From Actinomycetota bacterium (GTDB taxonomy: Bacteria; Actinomycetota; Actinomycetes; Actinomycetales; Microbacteriaceae): a stretch of 64,000 bases of DNA. Position numbers and translations under genes: made by a program. Below are positions 25,976-36,504 of the stretch, piece by piece. The DNA lies in contig JAIUOH010000003.1 in assembly GCA_020161315.1 (NCBI GenBank), positions 1 to 64,000 on the forward strand. Direction: 5' to 3'. The notes under the pieces were generated by a model, which worked only from the letters and a program-made list of their open reading frames with translations, did not search any database and was not told where the DNA came from. Each line of letters opens with the position of its first letter. Within the stretch, counting starts at the first letter, position 1.

Positions 25976-27154
25976 GCGTCCCTCGGGCTCAGCCTGAGTC
26001 TCGGCCGAGTTGTCCTCTGCCTCAGTCTCGCCACTACGGGCGTCGGCATGACCGACCGGGCGCTTGATGTCACCGTGCGGGGGCTCGTCGCCAAAGAAGT
26101 CGCTGTCGGCAAAGAACTCGCGATCCTCGTCGAGCGATTCGAACTCAGCCGTCTCTGAACGCGAGTCGTACTCAACCACGGGGGTCTCATCGAGCATCCG
26201 CTCGACTTCGTGCTCAGTGAGCACCCGCTGCTTCGGCAGGGGAGCGCCGAGCAGACTCAGCCGATCTACGAGCCGGTCGAGCATGGTGACGGCGTCATCA
26301 ACCACGCCCTGATCGTGCGACTCGAAGCCGTGCAGCAGCCATTTTGCGACCTCGAGCTCGTGATAGAACCGGGCCCGCACCGCAAGCTCCTGCTGGCCCG
26401 AAACGCCGCGCAGCGCGGTGTACCTCGCAATGGTCGAGTCGAACACCTCGGGGTCAGCTAGCAGCAGCCAGTGCAGATCGGCTGCGGGGTCGCCAAGCGA
26501 AAGCTCATGCCAGCCGAGCACGCCGGTGAGCTCGCTGCCATTCGTGAGCAGCAGCTCTGGGGCAAATGCCCCGTGCACCACGGTGGGTTCGAAGCCCCAG
26601 ACCTGCGGAGCCTCGAGCACGTCGTTCCAGCGGGCGCGCACCGTCGAGGGCAGCATGCCGGTATCGGCGGCCCGTTGCACCAGGCGCGCAGCGTTTGCGC
26701 GCACCTCTTCGGCTGAACGAACCGGAAGGCCGCCCGCGCGCACGAGGCCGCCCGGCAGCGAGTGCACCGAAGCGATGGCGTCTGCCACCTCGCCGAGCAG
26801 GTCGCTATCTGCCTCGATCTGCTCGAGCATCGCGGGTACCCCCGAGAGAAACGTGCTGACGACCGCGCGAGTGTCGCCAGCGCGCGTCATGCCAAGCGTC
26901 TCGGGCACCGCAAATGGCAGTTGCGCCCGGGCGCCCTCAGCGAGCGCCGCGATGCTCAGCAGCTCAGCCGCCTGGCGCACCTCTGCGGCCGGGGTAGTGG
27001 GCACCCGCACAATGACCTCACCAGACTCGGTTTCGAGCACTGCCGAGGTAAACTCGCCATCGCTTCCAGAGCTGTGCCCCCGGGTGCCCGTGACAATGAT
27101 GCCAGGCACTGCCGAGGTGGCGAGGGCGGCTAGAGTGAATGGGGTGGTGGCCAT
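25973..27154 (-). CDS. Degenerate APH-family phosphotransferase-like protein
   Basis: A 393-residue protein of the aminoglycoside/macrolide phosphotransferase fold. The fold is clear, but the catalytic loop expected as HGDxxxxN reads HGAFAPELLL at 194-203 and the Mg-binding D-W reads LGWHE at 213-217; GDPAADL (221-227) is kept. Both catalytic carboxylates are thus missing, so it is likely a pseudokinase or binding protein. A 100-residue acidic tail with EFFADSDFFGDE follows. ATG at 27154 has TACGCT six bases upstream. The position between AdnAB and NudC is conserved in actinobacteria. Confidence 0.75.
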   Translation of the reverse strand: MATTPFTLAALATSAVPGIIVTGTRGHSSGSDGEFTSAVLETESGEVIVRVPTTPAAEVRQAAELLSIAALAEGARAQLPFAVPETLGMTRAGDTRAVVSTFLSGVPAMLEQIEADSDLLGEVADAIASVHSLPGGLVRAGGLPVRSAEEVRANAARLVQRAADTGMLPSTVRARWNDVLEAPQVWGFEPTVVHGAFAPELLLTNGSELTGVLGWHELSLGDPAADLHWLLLADPEVFDSTIARYTALRGVSGQQELAVRARFYHELEVAKWLLHGFESHDQGVVDDAVTMLDRLVDRLSLLGAPLPKQRVLTEHEVERMLDETPVVEYDSRSETAEFESLDEDREFFADSDFFGDEPPHGDIKRPVGHADARSGETEAEDNSAETQAEPEGR

Positions 27155-27233
27155 ACCCTCAGCGTAGGCAGCGAATGCGCAGTGTGCGTCGCGCCACGCG
27201 CAGAGAACGCAACGCATCAGGTGAGGAGATCGA

Positions 27234-28137
27234 ATGGCATCGGCAGCTGAACTCGTGAGCGCGGGCGGCATCCTCGATCGCGACGCCGAAACACGCATGC
27301 AAGAGCAATTACTCGATGCTGCCTGGGGCGAACCCAACACCCTGATCTTGCGTATTGCCCCGGGTGGTCGCCTACCGATCGCGCAATACGAGGATCGCCA
27401 GGGCCTTGACCTGGTCGAGGTGCGCGGGGCGCGAGACCCCGAGTATTTCTATCTTGGCCGCGTGCGCGGAGTGGCACTGTTTTGCGTCGCTGCCGAGCCA
27501 GACAGCGACGATGAGCGTTACCCCGAGCCCGAGGGCGGGTGGCAGCACCCGTTTGTGATTGGGGGTGCGCTCTCGTCACTTGAGATTGAGGTCATGACAG
27601 TCGCGCTTGCCCTGGTGAACTGGCACGCTTCGATGCCGCTTTCGGCCCGAGACGGCGGCCAGACCGCAATTGCGCAGGGTGGCTGGGCGCGAATCGACGC
27701 GCAGGGTGGCGAGCACTTTCCGCGCACCGACCCGGCTGTGATTGTGCTGGTCGAACACGGCGATCGTGTGCTGCTCGGATCGAACGTGCTCTGGGAAACC
27801 GGGCGGTTCTCGCTGCTCGCCGGCTTTGTCGAGGCGGGAGAGAGCGCCGAGCAGGCTGTGCTGCGCGAGGTGCAAGAGGAGGCGGGCGTACCGCTTGAAA
27901 ACGTGCGATACGTTTCGTCACAGCCCTGGCCGTTCCCAAGGTCGTTGATGCTCGGCTACCGCGCTTCGTTGGCCGCAGGCGCTGACCCCGAGGCGCTGTG
28001 CCCCGATCCCACTGAAATCTCTGAGCTGCGCTGGTTCACGAGAGCTGAGCTGCGCCACCCAAGCCCCGAGCTGAAACTGCCGGGAACGCTCTCGATTGCG
28101 CGGGCACTTATCAATCTCTGGGTTGCCGAGGGCGACA

Positions 28138-28148
<11 letters not shown>
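27234..28148 (+). CDS. nudC: NAD(H) pyrophosphatase, NUDIX family
   Basis: A 304-residue NudC. It hydrolyses NADH/NAD+ to NMN and AMP and may also decap NAD-capped RNA. The NUDIX box (197-219) keeps every key residue (G-x5-E-x7-RE-x2-EE-x-G), and the diagnostic SQPWPFPRSLM is at 229-239. The zinc-ribbon cysteines of E. coli NudC are absent, as in many actinobacterial forms. GAGGAGA lies just before the ATG. Its end overlaps uvrD2 by 11 bases. Confidence 0.92.
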
Positions 28149-29879
<1,731 letters not shown>

Positions 29880-29883
<4 letters not shown>

Positions 29884-30770
29884 CGTCCGTCTGAGAACAG
29901 GCCGCAGCCGCAGTCGCGATGCGGCACTACCGCCGCCGCGCTCGGGGCAAACACGGGCACTCCCGTGTGTACGGGAAATCGCACCCGAGCGGCACCGGGG
30001 CTCTTGACGCCGCTCTGCCACTCTCGAATTGCGGCGATAGCGAGGTTCGCGGCAAACTCGGCGCTGTGTACCGTCTCTGCCGCGGGTATCTGCTTCGAAA
30101 GTTGCGCTGCCAGCACCGCAAGCTGCGGATCGGTTTCAAAGCGATGCTGCTCGACGCACGCGAGGCAGGGTGAACCCATGGCATGCACGAGTGGGCCGGC
30201 GTACAGGCTGGTGTCGGTGAGATTAATTGGAAAGTGGGGCACCCCTCGGCTGTACAGACGCTGCGGTATGGCCCCAGCGCCCAGAAACCGTTCGACCACG
30301 ACCGCGAAGTCGGGCGTGAATGCCGAAGCATCTTCACTCGCAGCTTCGAGCCTTGGCGCACCCAAATGTGGAGTTGCGCTCACAGTGACAGAAGCGCCGG
30401 TACGCGCCAGGTGGGTGCCGAGCGTGTGAGCAAACTGGCCGTTGCCGAGCACTTCGATCTGCGGCAGGGCCGCTTTTCTGTTGGTTGGCTTTTTCTGAGC
30501 CGAGGCTCGAGCTGGCGACAGTTGCACGAGCACTGCCTCAAGCCTATGCAGCAGGCGCTGCTGTGCGTGCGGTGTCAAACCGCACTTCTTTGCGACCGCG
30601 GGTAGTTCGCGCGCGCTCAGACCCGCGCGTAGCTTTCCTATGAATCGCTGCTCAGCTGGCGTGGGTGAGTGCAGGCGGACTCGCGCCTCATCAAACCCGA
30701 AACGTAGGGTCTCGGTGGACTCCCAGCAGAGCGGGTAGGTCGGGTCTAGTTGAATTCGGGGGGCCTTCAT
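29880..30770 (-). CDS. E1/ThiF-like or cyclodehydratase-like protein, degenerate
   Basis: A 296-residue protein found beside uvrD2 in actinobacteria. The N-terminal 100 residues are helical and look wHTH-like; a Rossmann-like stretch follows (IEVLGNGQFAHTLGTHLARTG, near 110-130). LYAGPLVHAMGSPCLACVEQHR (around 200-220) resembles the substrate-binding stretch of E1-like proteins and of McbB/TOMM leader-binding proteins. No complete ATP-binding or catalytic Cys set is visible, and no YcaO partner is near, so enzyme activity is doubtful. A C-terminal HRDCGCG may bind metal. ATG at 30770 is the chosen start. Confidence 0.55.
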
Positions 30771-30807
30771 GTGCCCATCTTGCGTGACACAGATACGCAA
30801 AAGAGGG

Positions 30808-30816
30808 TTATCCACA
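30808..30816 (+). promoter_or_regulatory. Isolated DnaA-box-like nonamer
   Basis: TTATCCACA, identical to the consensus DnaA box, lies in the intergenic gap upstream of the E1-like gene. A single box with no AT-rich unwinding region or further boxes is not an origin; it could titrate DnaA or be chance. Confidence 0.35.
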
Positions 30817-30859
30817 TAATTGCGAAAAAGTCATAATAGCCGTGGCCTGTGTAAAACAA

Positions 30860-30890
30860 GTTGAGGCCTCGCAAGTTGCGAGGCCTCAAC
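30860..30890 (-). terminator. Intrinsic terminator of the DUF2342 gene
   Basis: GTTGAGGCCTCGCAA and its exact complement are separated by a single base. Read on the - strand the hairpin is followed by TTGTTTT, so it is a good Rho-independent terminator about 30 bases past the DUF2342 stop. Confidence 0.8.
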
Positions 30891-30920
30891 GCTGCGGCTG
30901 TATGTGCCGCGAGATTTTGG

Positions 30921-32324
30921 CTACACCGGAGGCGGCTGCAGCGGGCCCCCGGGTGTTTGCCCCTCGTCGCTGGCGTCAAGCAACTCGGCAAGAGCGCGGT
31001 CGAAGTCGTCGGCTGGTGCCGGCGCCGGTGAGGTTCCGTCAAGCCCCATGCGTTCGAGCAGGCGGGCCGGATGATCAAGCTCCTCAGCAGTGGGCAAAAG
31101 ATCGGGGTGAGCCCACAGGGCGTCGCGTCGCTCGATGCCACCCCGTTCGGCCAGCAGGCGCCACAACGCCGCAGCCTCGCGCATTCTTCTGGGGCGCAGC
31201 TCAAGGCCGACAAGCGTACTGAATGCGTGCTCGGCAGGGCCGCCGACCGCGCGCCTGCGGCGCACCATTTCGGCGATTGCTTCGCTGCCGGGCAAACGCG
31301 AGACCGCGGTTTCAGTGACGGCGTCTACCCAACCCTCGATCAACGCGAGCATGGTTTCGAGCCGTTCGAGTGCGGCTTCTTGGGCCGGTGTCTTTGGGGG
31401 AATGAGCGCACCGCTCGACACGAGCCTCTGCATCGCGTCGGTGTCTGAGGGGTCAATATCGCGAGCAAGCTCTTCGATGCGCATGGTGTCGAGGCTCATG
31501 CCGCGCGCGTAATCGGTAATCGCTGAGACGAGGTGTAGCCGCAGCCATCGTGTGTGACGAAACAGTCTTGCGTGCGCGAGTTCGCGCACAGCGAGGTACA
31601 GTGTCACCGCTTCGGCATCCTGCTCGAGCCCATCGGCAAACGCCGCGACACCGCTCGGAATTAGTGCGCCGCCTTCGCGGCCCTGACCCTCAAAAAGTGG
31701 GATCCCGACATCGCCGCCCGCACTGACCTCGTTCGCGAGCTTGCCGATGACCTGACCGAGCTGCGTGGCGAAGAGCGCGCCGCCGACGCTACGAAGCATC
31801 GGACCGAGCCCGCCGAGCGTGCCTCCGAGCTGCTCGGGCAGCTGGCTGCTGAGCGCATCAGTGAGCGCGCGCGCAATCGACTCGGCGACGGGCTCAGAAA
31901 GACCGATCCAGGTATCGACGGTCTGTTGCACCCATTCGACGCGGGTGAGGGTGCGAGGCGCGTCTGACGTGGTGCCGACTTCTGTTGCCTCGTCGAGCCA
32001 GAGCGCCGCAACCGGAAACGAGCGCTGTGCGGTTGCGGGATCAGCGGCTGGAGTGCCCTGCGATGCGACATCAATAGCGATGCGGCGGGCAATAGACCAG
32101 TCAATTTCGCCAGAGGGATTCTGCATTGCCTGCTGCAGCGTGGCAAAGAGCCCTTGCAATGCAGCGGGATCGCCAGGCAGGCCTGCGGCTTTCGCGAACG
32201 CTGCGGGGTCGAAATCGCCGCTCGGAGTTTGGCCCGAGAGCATCTCGCCGAGCATGCGCTGCAGTTCGTTCAGCGCGTCTTCGTTTGGCTTGTCGGCAGA
32301 GTCGTCGTGCTCGCGATCGTTCAT
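30921..32324 (-). CDS. DUF2342 zinc-metalloprotease-like protein
   Basis: A 467-residue protein of the DUF2342/putative-hydrolase family, also described as zinc-dependent metalloprotease-like. It is helical; the conserved block LAVRELAHARLFRHTRWLR (about 225-243) takes the place of a zincin helix but lacks a canonical HExxH. An acidic N-terminus and a proline-rich C-terminus frame it. I take the ATG at 32324 behind GGAG; a GTG at 32333 is in frame. It shares the uvrD2/UPF0182 neighbourhood seen in mycobacteria (Rv3193c-Rv3198c region). Proteolytic activity is unproven. Confidence 0.75.
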   Translation of the reverse strand: MNDREHDDSADKPNEDALNELQRMLGEMLSGQTPSGDFDPAAFAKAAGLPGDPAALQGLFATLQQAMQNPSGEIDWSIARRIAIDVASQGTPAADPATAQRSFPVAALWLDEATEVGTTSDAPRTLTRVEWVQQTVDTWIGLSEPVAESIARALTDALSSQLPEQLGGTLGGLGPMLRSVGGALFATQLGQVIGKLANEVSAGGDVGIPLFEGQGREGGALIPSGVAAFADGLEQDAEAVTLYLAVRELAHARLFRHTRWLRLHLVSAITDYARGMSLDTMRIEELARDIDPSDTDAMQRLVSSGALIPPKTPAQEAALERLETMLALIEGWVDAVTETAVSRLPGSEAIAEMVRRRRAVGGPAEHAFSTLVGLELRPRRMREAAALWRLLAERGGIERRDALWAHPDLLPTAEELDHPARLLERMGLDGTSPAPAPADDFDRALAELLDASDEGQTPGGPLQPPPV

Positions 32325-32513
32325 GCGCTCCACGCTACGGCACCAGCCATGAAATCAACCGGGTTCACGCAAATTGTGCGCAAGAACCGTTGCGCTCACT
32401 GCGAACAGCGCGCATTCGGTGGCCGCGATCCTCGTAATTTCAGCAATTTTGTCAGTGGCGCTCGCTAGGGTTAATGGCACGCCAGAACCCGCACCAAACG
32501 AGAGAGTTTCGAC

Positions 32514-35500
32514 GTGACTGACCCAACCAACGCTGCTTCTCAAGATCGCCGCCGCAGAGTTTCTCCGATCGCGGTAACGGTGGTGCTTGTTGTGCTCATC
32601 GTTCTTGGCTTTCTCGGATTTGCCTCGATATTTACTGAGGTGCTTTGGTTCGACCAGCTCGGATACCTGCCAGTGCTCGTGACTCAGTGGGTTGCTGCCG
32701 GGGCAATGTTTCTCATTGGCTTTTTTGCGATGGCCATTCCGGTGTTTCTGGCGATCGATATCGCATACAGAACCCGGCCGGTATATGCGCGACTCACCGC
32801 GCAGCTCGACCGCTACCAAGAGCTGGTTGAGCCCCTGCGCAAGCTAATCAAATGGACTCTGCCCGCGGCGTTTGGTCTCTTTGGCGGCTTTGCGTCGGCG
32901 ACGAGCTGGCAGCAGGTGCTGCTCTGGTTCAACTCTGCCCCATCGGGGCAGAAAGACCCCGAGTTTGGGCTCGACGTCTCGTTCTACCTGTTTTCGCTGC
33001 CGTTCTGGCAGGGAGTGCTGGGCTTCGCCTCGGCGGCCGTGCTGATCAGCCTCTTGCTCGGGGTGGCAACGAGCTATCTGTATGGAGGCATCTCGCTGGC
33101 TGGCCGTGACGTACGTGTCTCGAAGGCAACCCGCATCCAAGCGGCTGTGCTCGCGTTCCTCTACCTTGCGCTGCAGGGCGTGAGCCTCTGGCTCGACCGA
33201 TACGCTGCACTCACCAACTACGACGGTCGCTTTACCGGCGCCACTTACACCGGTGTGCACGCCACGATTCCGGGCAAACAGATTCTTGCGGGCATCGCGG
33301 TGCTTGTCGCCCTACTCTTCTTGGTTACCGCCTTTACCGGCAAGTGGCGCCTGCCAGTCATTGGCACCGCACTATTGCTAGTCTCGGCGCTTGTGGTTGG
33401 GGTTGGCTACCCGTGGGCCGTGCAGGAGCTGCAGGTGCGCCCAGACGAGAAAAGCCTCGAGAACGAGTATCTGTCTCGAAATATTGAGGCCACTCGCGCT
33501 GCCTACGGCATCGACAAGGTCAAGATTGAGCGCTACGACGCGGTCACCGACGCGGAGCCCGGGCAGCTGCGCGGCGATGCCGAGACCACCGCGAACATTC
33601 GCATCATCGACCCCGAGATCGTGTCGCCCACGTTTGCGCAGCTCGAGCAGAGCAAGCAGTACTACCAGTTCCCCGAATCGCTGAGCGTCGACCGCTACGA
33701 AATTGACGGCAAGATCGAAGATACGGTGTCTGCGATTCGTGACATCGATATCTCAGACCAAAAGGGCTGGTACAACCAGACCCTGGTGTACACCCACGGC
33801 TATGGCCTGGTGGCGTCATACGGCAACCAGCGCTCGGCGAGCGGCGAACCGGTGTTCCTTGAAAGCGGCATTCCTACGAGCGGTCGGCTCGGAGAATTTG
33901 AGCCCCGTGTGTACTTCGGCATGCACTCGCCCGAGTACTCGATCGTCGGCGGCGAGCGTAAGAAGGCGATCGAAGTCGATTACCCGGCTGACGATAACGC
34001 ACAGGCGTCGGCTGCAGATGCCGCTGGCGCAGATGGTTCGGGCGCAGATGCTGAGGCTACTGCTGATTCGGCGAACACTGGCGACGCCAAGGCGACCGAA
34101 GAAGCCAGTGCTGAGGCAGCAGACGGTGGCAGGCAGAACCTGACCACGTTTGCAGGCAACGGTGGGCCAGAACTCACGAATATTTTCACGAAGCTGATCT
34201 ACGCGCTGAAATTCCAATCAATGGCAATCGTGCTGTCGGGTGCGGTTGTCGACGGCTCGCAAATCCTGTACGACCGCAACCCGGTCGACCGGGTGAAGAA
34301 AATCGCCCCCTACCTCACGATTGATTCGTCACCATACGCTTCAGTTGTCGACGGTGAGATCGTCTGGATCATTGACGGCTACACCACCTCGGCACAGTAC
34401 CCGTACTCCGAGATGAACGACTACAACTCGCTCATTGTTGACGCTGACAATCCGCGCCAAGACCCGCTCGCCAAGCCCGTCAACTACGTGCGCAACTCGG
34501 TGAAGGCGACCGTGAACGCATACGACGGCAGCGTGACGCTCTACGCCTGGGATACAGAAGACCCGCTGCTGCAGGCCTGGGGCAAGGTGTACCCGGGTAC
34601 GCTGCAGCCGGTGTCCAAAATGAGCGGTGACCTGCTCAGCCATGTGCGCTACCCGAGCGACATGTTCAAGGTGCAGCGCGAGGTGCTCTCGACCTACCAC
34701 GTCACAGATGCTGACGCGTTCTACTCCGAAGAAGACGCGTGGCGCACCCCGGAAGACCCGGTAGAGGGGGCAAAGGCAGGGGCAAACAGCACTGTTGAGG
34801 TGCCCAGGCAGCCCGCTTACTACCTGACACTCGCCGCGGGCAAAGACGCTGACCCGAACTTCTCGATCTACTCGACCTACATTCCGGCGGCTCGAGGTAA
34901 GGACGTTCGAAACATTTTGACCGGTTACCTTGCCGCGAACTCGAATGCGGGCAATGTCGACGGCAAGGTCTCTGAAGACTATGGCACGCTGAAACTGCTG
35001 ACGCCACCAAAGGGCAACACCGTCCCAGGCCCCGGCCAGGTGCAGACCAGCTTCACTACCGATGACAAGGTGACGGGCCTGCTGAACATTCTGCGCCAGG
35101 GCGACAGCGCCCGGGTGATCAGCGGCAACCTCTTGACTCTGCCAGTGGGTGGCGGGTTGCTCTATGTGCAACCGGTCTACGTGCAAGCGACCAATGATGC
35201 GAGCTTCCCGATTCTGCGCAGGGTGCTGGTCTCGTTTGGTGACCAGATCGCCTTCGAAGAGACGCTTGATGCGGCGCTCGACGAGCTGTTTGGTGGCAAC
35301 TCTGGCGCTTCAGCCGGCGACGGTGCGGTTGCGCCAGGCGAGGAGTCTGCTGCTGGTGACGGTCCCGATGCAGTGACCCCGGCTCAGCCGGGCGACGGGG
35401 CCGATGGGTCAACGAGCGGCGTCGAGCAGTCGGCTGAGCTGACACAGGCGCTTCGTGACATGAAGAAGGCAATGGCCGACCGAGACGAGGCCATGAAGGC

Positions 35501-35576
35501 AGGCGACTGGGCTGCGTACGGAGAAGCAGATGAGCGTCTACGAGACGCGATCACGCGGGCTCTCTCGGCCAGCTGA
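32514..35576 (+). CDS. UPF0182 large membrane protein
   Basis: A 1020-residue member of UPF0182, function unknown. About seven membrane helices occupy residues 15-315 (for example VTVVLVVLIVLGFLGFASI). A long extracytoplasmic part follows, with NEYLSRNIEATRAAYGID, NPVDRVKKIAPYLTID and an Ala/Asp/Glu-rich low-complexity insertion near 500-545. The C-terminal 60 residues are charged and helical. The gene is divergent from DUF2342, and a hairpin follows it. The family is nearly universal in actinobacteria and partly in cyanobacteria. Confidence 0.9.
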   Translation: MTDPTNAASQDRRRRVSPIAVTVVLVVLIVLGFLGFASIFTEVLWFDQLGYLPVLVTQWVAAGAMFLIGFFAMAIPVFLAIDIAYRTRPVYARLTAQLDRYQELVEPLRKLIKWTLPAAFGLFGGFASATSWQQVLLWFNSAPSGQKDPEFGLDVSFYLFSLPFWQGVLGFASAAVLISLLLGVATSYLYGGISLAGRDVRVSKATRIQAAVLAFLYLALQGVSLWLDRYAALTNYDGRFTGATYTGVHATIPGKQILAGIAVLVALLFLVTAFTGKWRLPVIGTALLLVSALVVGVGYPWAVQELQVRPDEKSLENEYLSRNIEATRAAYGIDKVKIERYDAVTDAEPGQLRGDAETTANIRIIDPEIVSPTFAQLEQSKQYYQFPESLSVDRYEIDGKIEDTVSAIRDIDISDQKGWYNQTLVYTHGYGLVASYGNQRSASGEPVFLESGIPTSGRLGEFEPRVYFGMHSPEYSIVGGERKKAIEVDYPADDNAQASAADAAGADGSGADAEATADSANTGDAKATEEASAEAADGGRQNLTTFAGNGGPELTNIFTKLIYALKFQSMAIVLSGAVVDGSQILYDRNPVDRVKKIAPYLTIDSSPYASVVDGEIVWIIDGYTTSAQYPYSEMNDYNSLIVDADNPRQDPLAKPVNYVRNSVKATVNAYDGSVTLYAWDTEDPLLQAWGKVYPGTLQPVSKMSGDLLSHVRYPSDMFKVQREVLSTYHVTDADAFYSEEDAWRTPEDPVEGAKAGANSTVEVPRQPAYYLTLAAGKDADPNFSIYSTYIPAARGKDVRNILTGYLAANSNAGNVDGKVSEDYGTLKLLTPPKGNTVPGPGQVQTSFTTDDKVTGLLNILRQGDSARVISGNLLTLPVGGGLLYVQPVYVQATNDASFPILRRVLVSFGDQIAFEETLDAALDELFGGNSGASAGDGAVAPGEESAAGDGPDAVTPAQPGDGADGSTSGVEQSAELTQALRDMKKAMADRDEAMKAGDWAAYGEADERLRDAITRALSAS

Positions 35577-35586
35577 CATTCTCGCG

Positions 35587-35620
35587 AGACGGCGTGATGC
35601 GAACCTGCGCCACGCCGTCT
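35587..35620 (+). terminator. Hairpin after the UPF0182 gene
   Basis: AGACGGCGT (35587-35595) and ACGCCGTCT (35612-35620) form a 9-bp perfect stem with a 16-base loop, starting ten bases after the UPF0182 stop. It has no long T-run. Confidence 0.6.
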
Positions 35621-35633
35621 CTGTCGGGCCGAT

Positions 35634-35662
35634 TTGAGCAGTTTCAAGAACCGTGCTAAAGT
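35634..35662 (+). promoter_or_regulatory. Promoter of initiator tRNA gene
   Basis: TTGAGC (35634-35639) and TAAAGT (35657-35662) are separated by 17 bases and end 12 bases before the mature 5' end of the tRNA, a normal sigma-70-type layout. Confidence 0.6.
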
Positions 35663-35674
35663 AAATTCTTGTGC

Positions 35675-35748
35675 CGCGGGGTGGAGCAGTTCGGTAGCTC
35701 GCCGGGCTCATAACCCGGAGGTCGCAGGTTCAAATCCTGTCCCCGCAA
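35675..35748 (+). tRNA. Initiator tRNA-fMet (CAT)
   Basis: The 74-base cloverleaf has anticodon CAT. The acceptor stem CGCGGGG/CCCCGCA carries the C1xA72 mismatch, and the anticodon stem ends in three G-C pairs (GGG/CCC flanking CTCATAA), both hallmarks of the initiator tRNA. CCA is not encoded. It is the only intact tRNA gene in the window. Confidence 0.95.
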
Positions 35749-35755
35749 CGATGAG

Positions 35756-35796
35756 AAAGGCCCTGATCAGGTGTTTTGCACCAGATCAGGGCCTTT
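35756..35796. terminator. Strong bidirectional terminator after tRNA-fMet
   Basis: AAAGGCCCTGATC and GATCAGGGCCTTT are exact complements; an inner GGTG/CACC stem closes a TTTTG loop. A- and T-rich ends on both sides let it end both the tRNA transcript and the convergent Lrp-family gene. Confidence 0.85.
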
Positions 35797-35812
35797 CGCT
35801 TTGCCCAGAACG

Positions 35813-36334
35813 TTACCTGTATTGCTCAGGCAGCGCGGTCGAGCGGCCCCAACCGGCACCACTCGTGGCTTTCGTGATGAGCGGGCCGACGCGGTAGGCG
35901 AGAGGAGTGGTGAGCGCGAGCGTCGTGTTTGAGTGCCCGACGCCGGGGAGCGCCACGATGTGTTGGATCAGTTCTTGCAGATCCGCATGCGACACTGCGC
36001 CGATGCGCACGAGTAGGTCTTCGCGCCCCGAGGTGGCGTGCACCTCTATGACCTCGGGAATCTCGGCGAGCAGATCGATCACATCGTCGAGCTTGCCCTG
36101 ATCGAGCGCGAGCGCGGCGAACGCCTCGACGTTGATACCCACCTCCACGAGATCGAGGCGGGGCGAGAACCCGCGAAGCATGCCAGTGTCGCTGAGGCGG
36201 CGCAGGCGAGACTGCACGGTATTGCGAGATACGCCAAGCTTTTCGGCGAGCTCGCCGATCGTTTGCCTCGCGTCTTGTTCGAGCAGCGCGATCAGCTCGC
36301 CGTCGAGCCGATCGATGCTGAGCATATTGCTCAC
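35813..36334 (-). CDS. Lrp/AsnC-family transcription regulator
   Basis: A 173-residue regulator. The N-terminal winged HTH (about 5-60) contains LDGELIALLEQDARQTIGELAEKLGVSRNTVQSRLRRL split over two helices; the ligand-binding RAM domain follows (GINVEAFAALALDQGKL...VHATSGREDLLVRI). GTG at 36334 has AGGAG six bases upstream, so the longer frame to 36472 is rejected. It is divergent from the indolepyruvate oxidoreductase gene, a usual hint that it controls that gene in response to an amino acid. Confidence 0.88.
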   Translation of the reverse strand: MSNMLSIDRLDGELIALLEQDARQTIGELAEKLGVSRNTVQSRLRRLSDTGMLRGFSPRLDLVEVGINVEAFAALALDQGKLDDVIDLLAEIPEVIEVHATSGREDLLVRIGAVSHADLQELIQHIVALPGVGHSNTTLALTTPLAYRVGPLITKATSGAGWGRSTALPEQYR

Positions 36335-36504
36335 CTGTGCCTCCTGAAATTGATGAATGCTTGCGAAATTGCATAGTAGCTGGTTGGTCAGTTGATTCAG
36401 ATAACTGCTTAGTGGGATTCTAGTTCGCATATTGATGAGTCGATGCGGATTTTTGGTCGTGCTCATGGCCAAGCGAGACGCGAACTACCAAAGGCGGTGG
36501 CACG

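Noticed and set aside
25973..27154. Aminoglycoside or macrolide resistance kinase
   Set aside because: Catalytic Asp residues are replaced, and the gene sits in a conserved repair neighbourhood.
30808..30816. Replication origin
   Set aside because: One DnaA box only, with no dnaA/dnaN neighbours or AT-rich unwinding region.
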